Shown piece by piece: positions 1 through 11,683 of a DNA stretch of 64,000 nt. The DNA is from Oscheius dolichura (lineage: Eukaryota; Nematoda; Chromadorea; Rhabditida; Rhabditidae), in contig OW051496.1 in NCBI GenBank assembly GCA_932521035.1, positions 11,143,554 through 11,207,553 on the forward strand. Direction: 5' to 3'. Each line of letters begins with the position of its first letter. The first letter of the stretch is position 1. The notes below the pieces were generated by a model. That model had not been told where the DNA came from. It saw only the letters and a list, made by a program, of their open reading frames with translations, and ran no database searches. The position numbers and the translations under genes were made by a program.

Positions 1-478
1 ACTGCCCAGTAGAGGATAGACGACGATTTTCAGGGGAAAGTAATAGGGGAAATAATCAGAGAAAAAGTCGTGTATGGCAGGGGGAAAATGTTACGAAATG
101 ATGAACAAACGCGGACAGTTTCCCCATCTGTGTGTCCAGCTGGACCTACGAGGCCAACGCCGTGCTGTAGACCAACGATAAGGAGGGAAATGGAAAAACA
201 ACGAGGGTCTTGTGGACAGGGGAAGGATTTAATGGGTGGAGACGGGTCAACTAGAGGTCTGGCGGATAAAAAGCCGGGTAGAAGAAGACCATTCTACAGC
301 TGGCCATGCCGGGCCGCAGTCGTATTGTAAGTGTCTGTCTGTTGTCTTCCGTTCATCCTCCAATATTCAGTCCCGTAAACGGAAGAACCTCATAAGAAAG
401 TGGAGCAGAGATAACGAAAAGCTGACGGATGAGCAGCAGGTGGCGAGGGCCGAGGCACGGGCCCGCCATCCTCCCCTC

Positions 479-2246
479 ATGGTCAAGGATCTCTTCAGCG
501 TCTTTGGAATATACCACAACTTCTTCTGGCTGTCTGTTCTACTCAACTCGTTGATCTGGTCCATGGGTGCGGTGCACTATGACATGGTCCGGGTGCTGAC
601 CCTGAGGAGGGAGGACTACGAGGCCACCGACGCCGAGAAGATGGTCTACAAGCCGCATCGGGATTTTGAACCATTTGTGAGTCTCTTCTACCGTAACCAG
701 GCCTATATGGTAGCTTTCAGCACTTTCCACCGGCGCTCAAGTATCTCATCAACCAATCCACGGCGGTTACAGAGATATTCGGCCCTCTGTACATCCTCCT
801 CCGGTACAGGTCTGCCGTCTCCTCTCCTATTCCAGTGCTTTTTCAGTGCTGGAAGGCGTCGCCTGATGCTGGAGAGCTGTCTCCTGTACACGGCGTCGTC
901 GTGTCTCTCGCTCGTTATCTACAATCCCATCCTCCGCCTGTCCATCGCCCTCACCTCCTTCTTCAACCGCACCATCCGCTATGTCTCCATCATGCACCTG
1001 AGTGAATCCATCCCGCCGAGGCTGCTGCCCCTGGCCTTCGGGATTATGGGCGTCTCGGACTGTGTATTCTCGTCCGTCTTCGAGATCTCTATTACTTTTA
1101 TGAGCTCGTGGAGATATCTCGTCATCCTCATTGGCCTCCTCATGGGCTGCACCGGCCTTCTGTACTATGTCTACGTGCCGCCGGCCATCCTCCTGGATAT
1201 CACTCTCAAGGACGGGAACAAGGTGCAGGACATCATCACCACAACACTACACGACAGTAAGGCTGCTCTATTCCTGACTTTCTCCTCTTCCAGGTGATAT
1301 TATCGATGTCGACGCCCTCATCGACGACACCATCTTCGCGGGCAGAGTCATCGTCTCTCCATGGAAGAGAGCCGCCGCCCTGTTGAGAGTAGCCAACTTC
1401 CGAAATAAATACCTCTTCCTCGTCGTGCTACAGTAATCCTCTATTTGAACCTCATCCAATTTGTTTTAGAACAGCACAAAGTTGGATTTATCAAACGGCA
1501 AACGCCTCGCTGAAAGGGAGGGCCGGTTTTGGTCTGACAGAGTTCCATCTAATAGCTGTTACGGTACAGGGGTTGGCGTCTCTGCTCGGCGTCGCCTTCA
1601 TCTATCGGTACGATTCAAACAATGTCTAGCGGAATAAGAGAGAATAAGTACAGATTTGGACGTCGCTGCACGATAATGTTACACATCCTGACGAGTTTGC
1701 TGGGTGTAGTCTTCCTGGGAGCTGTCCGATTGGAGAAATTTGATGTCTGTATCATGAAGGATATTTCAAATGGTAGCCAACTTTATAGTCCTAATTTAAT
1801 GTTAAAAATTGAGATGTTGGAAAAGTGCTTGCCGGTTTCTGGGCCGTCCTCCTGGTCTATTGTTCGCGTGTCCTAAAGATTGTCATTCGGCTGGCCCTGA
1901 TCCAGCATATTCCTGTCGAGGACCATACGACCCTGTTTGCCCTGGCCATGATCGCCTCGGCCACTTTGAAGACCCTGATTGAAGTTTTGGTCAATCAAGA
2001 ATGGGTAAGGGACCTCTTCATCCCGGTGAATATAGATCTCTCTAGCTGGCGTGGCACGTCTATCCCAGTCGTGTCTATATAATCTCCCTGGCTATTGTGG
2101 TGCTCTTCGCGCCGACTGTTGTCTTTATGGATAACTGTGCCACCATGCCGCTGATGAGCACGGATTACAAAGCCTATCATCTGCGCCAAAGGCCATGGAA
2201 AAAGGATCCGAAGATGGCGGACGAGCCGACCCATGAGGAGGGATAG
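479..2246 (+). CDS. Multi-pass membrane transporter-like protein, multi-exon
   Basis: A series of hydrophobic segments is spread over several exons. The first good ATG opens MVKDLFSVFGIYHNFFWLSV, although the frame stays open upstream to about 236. Later segments include LLPLAFGIMGV, YLVILIGLLMGCTGLLYYVY, LIAVTVQGLASLLGVAFIYR and VYIISLAIVVLFAPTVVF. Introns can be placed at about 1259-1294, 1438-1477 and 1609-1652 because joining those ends keeps the frame, for example IYR joined to FGRRCTIMLH. The protein ends with a hydrophilic tail and TAG at 2244-2246, and an AATAAA signal follows near 2293. The topology resembles major-facilitator carriers, but I do not recognise the subfamily or substrate. 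The exon around 700-900 is poorly resolved. Confidence 0.6.
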
Positions 2247-2316
2247 AGCGGCAAAATCTATTGAAATTTTTAGATGTCACTTGAAGTACAATAAAAAGGA
2301 ACTAATATTTATTGTC

Positions 2317-2802
2317 TTATCTCCCACCGTACCCGTATCCACTTCTACCGTAGCCGCCAGAAGGCCGGCCGTAGTTGTTCATAGGGGGAGACATGTACGA
2401 GGGGCCGGGCATCGGCTCGGGGGGCGGCCCGCCGCCGTAGGACTTGATTATTATTGTCTTTTCGATGATCGGGGGTCTCGGCTCTTCCATCGGCATTGGC
2501 ATGGGTTCTGGTGGAGGTGGAGGCATATAGGGCTTGGAGATCTCCGGCAGGGGCTCGGGAGGAGGACCGTAGGACTTCATTGGAGGCGGAGGCTCGACTG
2601 GAGGAGGAAGATACGTCTTGACCGGCTCAGGGATGGGTTCAGGCACTGGTTCCGGATGGGGTTCCGGCATCGGAGGAGGAGGAGGAGGCCGGCCATAGGA
2701 ATTGCCTCCGAATCCTCCGCCACCCATGGGACCTCCGCCACCGGAGTAGCCGCTGTTGCCATAGCCGCCAGATGGAGGCGGCCCGTAGTTATTGCTGTAC
2801 AT
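2317..2802 (-). CDS. Gly/Pro-rich low-complexity protein
   Basis: A 161-codon frame begins MYSNNYGPPPSGGYG and ends GYGYGGR. It is built of GGYG/GGGG blocks at both ends and a Pro-Glu-rich middle with PPPPPMPEPHPEP-type runs. Directly behind the stop lies AATAAA on the minus strand, which supports this strand. The frame also reads upstream of the ATG to a TTTTAG acceptor at about 2827, so an additional 5' exon or a trans-splice site is possible. Composition is typical of structural, cuticular or RNA-binding low-complexity proteins; no domain is visible. Its 3' end faces that of the upstream transporter gene, only about 70 bp away. Confidence 0.55.
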   Translation of the reverse strand: MYSNNYGPPPSGGYGNSGYSGGGGPMGGGGFGGNSYGRPPPPPPMPEPHPEPVPEPIPEPVKTYLPPPVEPPPPMKSYGPPPEPLPEISKPYMPPPPPEPMPMPMEEPRPPIIEKTIIIKSYGGGPPPEPMPGPSYMSPPMNNYGRPSGGYGRSGYGYGGR

Positions 2803-2978
2803 CTGGGGTCGGAAGTAGCCTCCTCTAAAAGTTCTATGATCAGGGACATTTCTCTACGCTTCTTATCAATTGGACAGGGGGTACTCGCCGAAATGCCCGA
2901 AACAGTAGACCGACATGTTACCGTTGATTGGTCTTCTCGCGCCATCGCCGCTTTTAGAGACAGTTTGGTGGTTAGATT

Positions 2979-3359
2979 ATGGCTGACCTAGGATGGGAGG
3001 GCAAGGCCTGCTGGGACTTGTGGAGAGATTCGCGAGGACCTCCTACGGGAGAGAAGAGTCTGCCGGAGAGACAAGCCATGGAAAGGCAGAGTGGGTCTCC
3101 ATCGTCCTCTAAAAGGAGACATGGTTCGCAGAAGACAGGGTGGCTCTTCCCCCATCCACCCAAAAAAAGCTATCCCCTTGGGCCCCTCCGTCTTGGGGCA
3201 TTCGTTGAAGAGGATTACTGGAAGCTCCAAGAAGACCTCGCCGCTCGGGTGGAAAATCCCGTGTGGAACCACTACTATGGGAATAAGGGATCTGCCCGTC
3301 TCCATGGTATTTACATGGATCCAATGGAAGGGTTTCTACTGTTAAAGAGATGTAAATAA
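2979..3359 (+). CDS. Hypothetical 126-aa ORF
   Basis: The frame opens MADLGWEGKACWDLWRD and ends MEGFLLLKRCK. TAA is followed within 20 bp by AATAAA, which is the main reason to list it. It has a basic central part (SSSKRRHGSQKTG) and no recognisable domain. A signal-peptide exon lies on the opposite strand immediately beyond it, so this may be a shadow of a minus-strand gene instead. Confidence 0.28.
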   Translation: MADLGWEGKACWDLWRDSRGPPTGEKSLPERQAMERQSGSPSSSKRRHGSQKTGWLFPHPPKKSYPLGPLRLGAFVEEDYWKLQEDLAARVENPVWNHYYGNKGSARLHGIYMDPMEGFLLLKRCK

Positions 3360-3382
3360 GAGAATAAAGGATAACTTTGAAA

Positions 3383-3434
3383 CTAACCCGAGAGCGGAGC
3401 CGACAAGCAGTACTAACAGGGCAAGGACACGCAT
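3383..3434 (-). CDS. Probable signal-peptide first exon of a small secreted protein
   Basis: On the minus strand ATG at 3434 opens MRVLALLVLLVGSALG, a textbook signal peptide, and then reaches a GTTAGT donor. Downstream open stretches between 3324 and 2990 (for example DPCKYHGDGQIPYS and HPVFCEPCLLLEDDGDPLC) could be further exons. No single splice choice keeps one frame, so the rest of the protein is not annotated. Confidence 0.33.
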
Positions 3435-3636
3435 TGTGGTCACTGTCCTGTCTGCGGCCTGTGCTTTAAAAAGGAAATGATTCGCGTGACTGGAAGGAGA
3501 CTGTGTAAACCGGGAGAAAAAGAACACTTTATTAGAGGAAGGGGGAACGAGACACGGAGACACCGAGACCGACGTCAACTCATCTTCGACGAAACCTTTC
3601 TGAATTGGTCGTGTACGAAGTGTAACGGGCGGCCAC

Positions 3637-5131
3637 TCACCCTCGATCCAGCGGCTGCAGGAAGTTCTGGATCAATTCTATTGGGAAGGGGAAAATGATT
3701 GTGGAGTTCTTCTCGGCACTGATGCTATTCAAGGTCTGCAGATATCGCAGCTGGATGGCACACGGAGAAGAGGCTATCTGAACAGTCGGCCCGGGTGGAG
3801 GAGGGAGAGGAGATCCAAACTGACCACTTCGGCCGCCTCTCTTAGTGCACGGGAGGCATTCTGCTCTCCTTGGGCGGCGATCACCTTGGCTCCGGCTTCT
3901 CGGGTGGCTTCAGCTTCGGCAGCCATGGCTGTAAAAGGGCTTTGTTAGCTAAAATAAGAAGGGAGGATCTGATTCCCTTAAGAAACAAAGGGGGGGGGGG
4001 GGGCACCGAGGAGGATTTCGGCCCGGCCGTCAGTTTTCAGTTTCCCGGACAATGGCTGTCCCCCTACATGGAGGATGGCCACACGGCGCTTCCATCCCTA
4101 TGGACGTCTCAAACCAGGGCCAAAGCCAGCCCTTCCGCCCCGGGGAAGATAGCCAAATGGACCATGGCTTGCCTCGCCCAATGGGGGCTCCGAGGGCGAA
4201 TGCCTGCCGGCTGTGATAAACGCCCCGGAGGCATTCGCCCTCAGAGTCCTTAGCGGGGCATGGCCTGTGCCAACTAGAGGGGACAAGCCACAAACCTCTC
4301 TGCAGCTGCATTGGCAGCCGGACGTCTTTCACCTCGACCCTCTCCACCTTGACTCCCCACGGGTCGGTGGCCTCGTCGAGTGTCAGCTGAAATATCCCTC
4401 TGGTCTCAAAAGGTCCCCGAAATACCTGCATCTGGTGGGAGATGTTCTCTCTGTCGGAGAGCATCTCGGCCAGGGTCCTCGTTCCCAGGATATTCCTGAG
4501 AGTGGTCTGGGCGAGTAGCTTCGTTGACCTCGAGGCATCCTCGACATTCGTTACGGATATTGTGGCGTTTGATATGCGGAAATAGACGACGGCATCCACA
4601 GCTACCGTCACCGAATCTTTTGATAAAATCTAGGAGATTATGGTTGGGGGAGGATGGGGGACGGGCGCGTACCTCTTGTGGGGGGACATCGAAAGAAACA
4701 ACCCTGAGATCAATCTTTTTATAGGAGTCTATACACGGCAGTATGAAGAACAGACCTAGGTGGAATAGATGAAACGGCCGACTGAATAAAACATACCAGG
4801 CCCGCGGGCACCACCTGGCATTAGCCGACCCAGACGAAATATAACGGCTCTCTCGTATTCTTGAACAACCTGCGAGTTGTCCCCTTTGTCTCTCGCTTTC
4901 TCGTCGACTTACTTTTATACAAAGACAGGCAGACAGTGGCAGTGTGCATACAATTACAATATAGGCAAATATCATGAGGATCCAGGAGCAGACGGTGAAT
5001 TCGACGACATGATCAGCTGAAAAGAGGGGGAATTGTGGAGGAGCCAGGGGCAGGCGAAACTGACTGTCTACGATGCGGGTTAGGGGATTCCGGCCTGAGG
5101 TGAATTTTCGAGTAGTGTCAAAGGATGACAT
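3637..5131 (-). CDS. Stomatin (SPFH/band 7 membrane protein)
   Basis: Oligomeric membrane scaffold of the stomatin/prohibitin family, anchored by a hydrophobic hairpin in the plasma membrane inner leaflet; relatives modulate ion channels. ATG at 5129-5131 starts [13 protein letters not shown], followed by the hairpin [21 protein letters not shown]. After an intron comes the family hallmark [20 protein letters not shown]. Later exons give [20 protein letters not shown], then [19 protein letters not shown] and [20 protein letters not shown], then [18 protein letters not shown]. The C-terminal exons read [20 protein letters not shown] and [20 protein letters not shown], ending in TGA at 3637. 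Intron phases are consistent at each join I checked. A run of 14 G lies in one intron. It is close to animal stomatins; which paralogue cannot be told. Confidence 0.9.
3990..4003 (+). repeat. Poly-G run, 14 nt
   Basis: Fourteen consecutive G in a stomatin intron, a likely site of length error or polymorphism. Confidence 0.9.
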
Positions 5132-5134
5132 CAA

Positions 5135-8100
5135 AGGGAAACTGCTGAAAATTTAAAAGTGGAGAGAGAAGATTGGAAGATTAGGAAGAGAGGCAGGAAA
5201 ATGAGTGGAGAGTGGAGTGTGTTCGGGCATATACAGGAGCTGCTTTGAATTGTCTCCTAATTCTATCCGGACGATGGTCATCTACCCGCCCGGAGGATGG
5301 CCGTGCCCCCAGCCGGAGGATGGCCGAGTTCCTACCCGGTGGACTCTCTGTGATCTCTAAACTCTCATTGTCACCTTCCTATGGAAATGGAAGAGCCAGT
5401 CCCCTCTAATTATGTAAAAGAGCAAGGTCAAACGTCCTTCTGTAGACCTCTATAAAGAGAGAAATTGCCCACCTCTAAACAATTGACATCGATTCTCTCT
5501 CGCAAACAAGAAAAGCATTCTGGTGGAGGCGTGAGCCAAACGTAAGCATAAAATGGGAAATTAAAGCAAATAGAATGGATTTTTGGCAGAAGCCGGGCTA
5601 TGGAAAAGGGGGAGAGGAGGGGGAGGAGGAGGATAATGACAGATCATTGCGAGGCCAAGTCGTCGTGGAAAAAAAGTGGAAGAATGGCAAGCGCTGAATG
5701 GAAGATGAGTCCTGAAAATGGAAATGCCTCTTTTGAGGACTACTGTACTCGTTATATCTTGATCCAGGGGAACTGAACAAACCACTCGGAACAATAAGCC
5801 CCGGTTGGCTAATGTATTTATTCATTTGTTCTCTTTCTGACTCTCTCTCTCTCGTAATGTTAGGAGCGTAGTGGAAGATTTGCATGAGTGGCTGCCCCCA
5901 TCCTTGGTGCTCTCATTAACAGTGGCTACCTAATGAGAGTATGTGTATGTGAGTGCAGTAGAAGGCCCTCACGTAATTTGTAACACGAAATATAAAGGGC
6001 AAGAGTCACGGGAGGCTAATTAGACGTCTCATCCATTTGACACCGTTTTTATTTAGTGTTTCTAGTTTAACCAGACATAAGAGGAGCAAGATGGATGGAA
6101 ACAATTTAACGAGACAGGCAATTATCACACATAGAGGCAAAAAATAGAAGAAGAGGAGAAATGGAGAGGGAACCAGCGTGTGAATGACAAGTGACACCGA
6201 CTGGTAATGAGATAGCGGCCATTCAATTAGGCAGCCCGATTGTGACCATTCTGTTGGAATACATAAAATACTGGGCCGTGTTTAGTACCTTTTTAGCCGT
6301 ATTTGGTCATTCTTTGTGTAATAAATACATAGATAAATTATTTGGTGGTTATAAAAGAGCAAAGAGGCAGATAATGTAAGACAAATATGTGATAATTACA
6401 CAGATCGCAGCTGACACCGTTTTCTAGCCTTCGCCGAATAAAGATTGACTTTTCAATTCATTTTCCACCAATATTTGATTTTTTCACAATTGTAATGAGA
6501 AATTTTCCATCAAATAAGAAATAAATGAACATTATAAAGGCGTTTCAAAGAGATTTAGGCAAAGAAATGACAAAGAGAGCTGTGTTTTACTAGGCAAACA
6601 AGAGGTACTAATCTAATATAGTTGACGCAATCAAAGAGCAGGCCAAATCTCTTCTAGCCAGCGGACTGACACTCCTACGAGATTCAATATCCAGAGAGAA
6701 GACGGCCTGCTGGCAAGTTGTTGCGGAAGGAAGAGGGCCACGCTGCGGAATAGCGCGTAATGACCACCGGCTGATGGATGTTTTGTGGATAATACATCTC
6801 TCTCGCTCTTTCAGGAATCCTGAGAGTAGAAATAACCAATGGCTTCCCATTTTAGCTAGTGGGACACGTGAAGGATATTACCTGCTCCCAAGGTGATCCG
6901 ACAACATTTCCGACAATCGACATGACAACAACAGCAGGAGCTGGGGAAGGTAACTGCCGACATAAACGGGGCATCAAGCAAGAGAATAAAGAATGAAATA
7001 CGTTTCCTGGGGGGATTCGCTAGTTGTCTGGCTTTTCTGCTAATTGTTGTTATAATAATTCTCTTGAGAAACGGATCGTAATAACAGTGGCAGAAAAAGC
7101 TAGACGTTCTAATTGTATTGTAGCAACTGCAGCTGTACTAAAAACAATATAATTCCAAGATCTAAAAAATAGAGCATAAAACAAAGAATCTGAAGCATTT
7201 TTAGCCAGCAATAAACGACCTGAAAGGTGTTAGGTAGAGAAAGCGTATAAAAGAGGCTGGAAATTGCTTCGAGGGGATTTAATGGGACGGCAAAGAGTGT
7301 CTCGGCCGAGATGAAAAATGGCTCACGAGCCTAATTTTCCTGCTGATTCTCTTCTCTTCACGAAAAAATGGCTCAATATTTCATCGCATCATCGAGTTTG
7401 AATGCGAATTACTAGCTGGGGAGTGGAGGGAAGCCATTTCAATGGAAGGCAACAGACGATTAGGGCGAGGAAAATGGGAGAGAGAGGGAGAGTCTTGGAC
7501 AAGCTGCCATTTAGGACAATAGAAAATATGTATAGAAGCGAAGCAGATGGAGTGAAATTAGGCAGAGAGAAAAGTAAGGGGAGAGGCTGAATGGAAATAT
7601 GAGACTGCATGCTCGTTGTCGTCTAAGTTAGACACACACAAACAGAGAAACCAAGACGGCCAGATATGCGAATGATAAGAAAAATAAATTGCTCATGAGA
7701 AACCGTGAGAAATGTAATTTGAGGCGTGAGATAGACTTAAAATTTGTTATATACGACTATAATATGCATTTTGTGCTGAAATAGAGTAAAAAAATATTCC
7801 AATCCATAAAGAAGCCGCTGGGAATTCGCTGCTGCCATTATAAACAAAACATATGAACAAAGGATTAGAAGAGCGGACTCAGCGATTCGCCCTTGAGGAA
7901 TTATTTGATTGAGCAAAGTAAAATCAATAGAAGCATTGGTCAGAACATACTATGCGCGAAGAAGGAGGAGGCACTCGTGAATTCAGCACATTGGAAGGAG
8001 TCCCCCCGAAATGCCTAAGAAGGAGGGGGCTCGCGTGCAAAACAGATACAGCGATCGCTGGGGGCCCCGAGTAAAAACAAACTTCTATCATTATGTTGTA

Positions 8101-8990
8101 TTTATGTTTTGCTTTATGGAGAACTATAAATATGGATAATAAAATGCATACGAATCTTATCAAAATCCTACGAGTATTCTTATTATAATTTCCGGGACAA
8201 TTATAGGAGTTACTTGTTTGTTGACTATTGACCAGCTAGTAATTCCGGCGCCTTCGCCGTTTACTAGAATATTTCCATTGCTTTTTCTTTTTTGCCAGTC
8301 AAGCATATCGTGTGGGAGCTACCCAAACTGACATATTCAGTTGACAGGGGGATATTCATCTCCTAGTCGCAATAAAAACTTCCTAAAAATATTAAGCGGG
8401 GGTTGAAGCAATTTGTCAAAAGAAAAACGGCGTTACACTCTCAATGTGGCATCTTATATAAGAAATTGAGAAGAGTACTTCGCGTTAGAGGATTTGGTTA
8501 CGCAGAGTATCGACTTTTCGAACTGACACATAAAGTAGGGCAGAAAACCCCCTATTTCAACGTGACTAGAAGTGGATGAGTGTAATAGCTGAGAATCCAC
8601 CGAGGAGCACGCCTCCCACATTAGCGATAATCCGGCTAAGCGGAGCGGCTTCATTCTTCGCGTGATTTTTGTGCCTGTTACGGACGAGATCGTAACTGCA
8701 AATGGATGCCGTATAATTTAGAAGAAAAAAAGGATAATTTGATCATGGGGCATATTAATGAAACAGGAACGTTGAAGCTGGATGGCGGCCATCGCCTGCT
8801 GGAGTATTTTTACAGCGCCCGTGGTTCTGTCGTCCCTCATTGCGGTGACAAAAAGTTTTTGACGGGTATTGACAAGGCTTTGCTCTTAAAAAAGAAAGAT
8901 AAACACATGTAATTTAAAAAATGTTTACTTTGACCCACGAATTCTAACCTGTACAATAAATTATTTTAAAAAGTATACATAAAACATTCT
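5135..8990. other. 3.8 kb without a supportable gene
   Basis: AT-rich sequence. No frame longer than about 80 codons has both a plausible start and splice or family support. It contains a short stretch of the dispersed 23-bp repeat (5264-5345), a CT-rich run near 5835-5855 and several AATAAA strings. A 68-codon plus-strand frame at 8706-8912 is the only mildly interesting ORF; it matches no family I know. Confidence 0.6.
5264..5345 (+). repeat. Dispersed degenerate 23-bp repeat, about 3 units
   Basis: Three imperfect units with the core CGGAGGATGGCCG followed by a C/T-rich spacer. The same core recurs at six or more other places in the window, always outside recognisable exons. Confidence 0.7.
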
Positions 8991-8996
8991 AACTAG

Positions 8997-10165
8997 TTAC
9001 TTGTATTTATAAAATCCTTCACCAGACTTGCGACCAAACTTGCCTTCGGATACCAATTTGTTGAGCAATTCGCTTGGTTTAAACAGTGGTTCATTCGGAT
9101 ACTTCTTGGACCATCCTAAAAATGTATGTAGTTGGACAATATACAAAGAACGTACCTTCCATGATGAACTTAGAAGTATCAAGACCAACATAATCCGAAA
9201 GTTCAAATGGCCCCATAGGATAACCAGCACCGAGTTTCATAGCAATATCGATATCCTAAATTTTTAAAATAAATCATAGCTAATTTGTTCCTACTTCGGC
9301 AGAAGCATCGCCACGCTCTAACATCCTGAGAGCTTCAAACAAATATGGCACAAGCAAACGATTGACAATGAATCCAGGAGTGTCCTAAAATGCTTATAAA
9401 TATATATATATATAAATTTGTGGAACAAACTTTGCATTTCACTGTCGTCTTGCCAATTTTCTTGCCATAGTCTAGCAAACTGTTGAAGGTTTCATCCGAG
9501 GTATGGTCAAAACGAACAACTTCCAGTAGCTTCATCATTGGCACAGGATTGAAGAAATGTAGACCTCCAAATTGATCCTTTCTGGCTAAATCACGACCAA
9601 TGTCAGATAAACAAAGGGAAGATGTATTGGTTGCAAAGATAGCCGATCTAGAAAAATATGAAGCTACATCTCGATTAAAGCTAACTTTTTAGCAGTCTTT
9701 TCCACATCGGCAAAAAGTTTCTTCTTTATCTCTATATTTTCCACAATAGCTTCAATTACTAAATCGGCGTCTTTTACTGAATCCGCCAAGTTGTTAGAAA
9801 TTTTGAGCAGGGAAAGGGCAGAAGTCACAAAATTTTCGGCAGCCTAAAATGATATTGTATAAAGTATTAACGATCCGTTTTCACCTTACTATCCTCGGCA
9901 TGTTTCTTCTTTGCCACCCTTCTCAGTGACGTATCAATCGACTTCTTTGCCTTTTCAAGGGCCGAATTAGATGTGTCTACCAAGGTAACATTAAGTCCAG
10001 CATTTGCTGATACCTAAATAAAAAAAACAATGGAAGCTATAAATAATTACTCACCTGGGCAATTCCACTTCCCATAAGTCCGGCTCCAACAATAGTAATA
10101 TTGTTTATTTGTGCCAGGGAAGCCGAAGAAGAAGAAAATTGGCGAATAATTGTGTTAGCCAGCAT
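8997..10165 (-). CDS. HADH: Mitochondrial 3-hydroxyacyl-CoA dehydrogenase, short chain
   Basis: Oxidises L-3-hydroxyacyl-CoA to 3-ketoacyl-CoA with NAD+ in mitochondrial beta-oxidation. Seven exons fit: 10055-10165, 9885-10013, 9687-9843, 9431-9647, 9295-9384, 9156-9255 and 8997-9115; all introns are 37-46 nt. The N-terminus [18 protein letters not shown] looks like a mitochondrial presequence. The NAD-binding motif is [11 protein letters not shown], followed by [20 protein letters not shown] and the catalytic-histidine segment [17 protein letters not shown]. The C-terminal domain has [15 protein letters not shown] and [19 protein letters not shown], ending [10 protein letters not shown] as in animal HADH. 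Near 9719 one base is missing relative to the conserved frame (after AAGAAGAA), which breaks the frame inside exon 3. All other joins are in frame, so a consensus error is likely, though a recent null allele is possible. Confidence 0.92.
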
Positions 10166-10631
10166 ATTCCTATAAATACAGACATAATTTAACAACTAGA
10201 TCAAAGCATGTTGCAATAGAAAAAAAGATAATTGTGGCACATAGGCTGCGGCGATAAGAAAATGCAGAGCGCGAACAACAAAGAACAAAGTACGTGGTTT
10301 CAGTTCATTGCGCAGAAAAGTGGAAAGTGGAAGTTGTGTAGAGCATTACTATGACTAATATATGTTCTCCCAACCATCAAAAAGAACACATAGGCTGTTG
10401 GCCGACTGCAAAAGGGAAACGGAGGAAGCGAACAGAGAAAAGCGACCAGGATAGCAAAATGAACGGAAAAGAGCACATATTTGAATAAAGCCCCTGGCAC
10501 GCGACTCCTCTCGCAGGGTCTATATACAACGAACGTGTTTCGCAAAATCTTTCTGATACATTTTTCTTCAATTCGTTGATGTCACAGCCCGTGCGGCTTG
10601 TTTTTTTTACTGTGAGAGCCGTTCAGAGGCC

Positions 10632-10840
10632 CACAGTATAATTTTTTCGGTCGCAACCAGCGGCTGGTGTTCACCCTGTCCCAAGACCGGCCTCGGTTCA
10701 GAGTAACCAGAAGAGATGCGTCAGGCTTGGGAGAAAACAGGTTGAACACACAGTTCGCTCGACCGGTTGCGACGCGAAAATTGTACCTCAATCCGGGATC
10801 GAGTCCGTTTTTTGAGGTACTACGGTGTAAAAACCGTAAT
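10632..10840 (+). ncRNA. Structured non-coding element, copy 1
   Basis: First of three diverged copies. It shares with the others a segment rich in CCTGTCCC / CGGCCTCGGTTCAGA / GGGAGAAAACAGG and ends in hairpins. GTACCTCAA (10783-10791) pairs perfectly with TTGAGGTAC (10812-10820), and a second stem TACGG/CCGTA follows at about 10821-10838. The first hairpin's loop carries the GGGAT..GT-CCG signature seen in the other copies. Transcript status and strand are inferred only from the position of the hairpins. Confidence 0.4.
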
Positions 10841-10879
10841 TGAAAAAGAGCGAGCCGTAGGAGGCGAAGATTTTTTTCC

Positions 10880-11072
10880 TCGTATGGTGTGCGCAGTAGC
10901 CGGAGATCTGCCCTGCCCCATACCCGCCTTGGTTCAGATGAACCCGGAGAGGATGTGGTTGGGAGAAAGCAGGCCTGACTCGCAGCTGGCTCGACATGGA
11001 AATTATACCTCTATACGGGATGAGGTCCGTAATTAGAGGTCTTCATCTACGGGATATGTGCCGTAGATGAAG
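10880..11072 (+). ncRNA. Structured non-coding element, copy 2
   Basis: Aligns with copy 1 over CTGCCCTGCCCCATACCCGC, GGTTCAGATGAACC, GGGAGAAAGCAGGCC and TGGCTCGAC. The GGTTC/GAACC stem has a four-base loop. Two terminal hairpins follow. ACCTCTA-TACGG (11007-11018) pairs with CCGTA-TAGAGGT (11027-11040) with a two-base bulge. CTTCATCTACGG (11041-11052) pairs perfectly with CCGTAGATGAAG (11061-11072). Both loops begin GAT and lie between CGG and CCG. I do not recognise a known RNA class. Confidence 0.42.
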
Positions 11073-11394
11073 AAGTGGATGATGTTGCTTCGGCAACGAA
11101 TGCTACTGCGATATTTTCTTTTTTTCATTTTTCTTGAGAGATATATGGTGGGGAAATAGGACAAAATCAATAACCTATGTTACGTCATATTCTCACTGAA
11201 TCATCGAATGAATCGTACAATGGTGACAAATGGGAATATAACGCATACTACCGTATGTCTCTTCTTGTTAGCCCTCTACGCGTTTTCCATTTTTGATTTT
11301 CTTCTTGTTCTCCTTCTTGCATATCTTCTTGTTCCTCTTTCACACTGTTTTAATCGTAGGAAGTCAACAGTTTTATATTTTCGAGAACGTGGTG

Positions 11395-11683
11395 AGTGCA
11401 GCGATTGGAGATCCACCCTACCCCATGACCTGCCTCAGTTCAGATGAACTTATAGAGAGGCTTCAGGCTAGGAATAAACAGGCCGGACTCGCAGATCACT
11501 CGGCCGACCACAACACATGTATTTTTATGAGAGATTTTATTCCTTCGTCAGTTTTTTTATTCTTATTTCCTTCCCCTTTTCACGCCTATGAAAAAGAACG
11601 TGGAAATTATTATTTCCTCAATACGGGATGAGATCCGTTATTTGGGGTGTTCATCTACGGGATCAGTGCCGTAGATGAAGAAG
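11395..11683 (+). ncRNA. Structured non-coding element, copy 3, with insertion
   Basis: Aligns with copy 2 but holds about 95 extra bases, T-rich, between the CGGCCGACC segment and the terminal hairpins. Its small stem reads AGTTC/GAACT where copy 2 has GGTTC/GAACC, a compensatory change. The last hairpin TTCATCTACGG (11650-11660) / CCGTAGATGAA (11669-11679) keeps an eight-base loop, GATCAGTG against GATATGTG in copy 2. Confidence 0.4.

Noticed and set aside
2233..2991. Plus-strand 252-codon ORF rich in Arg/His/Trp
   Set aside because: It is the antisense of the Gly/Pro-rich gene, which has a polyadenylation signal and plausible composition on its own strand.
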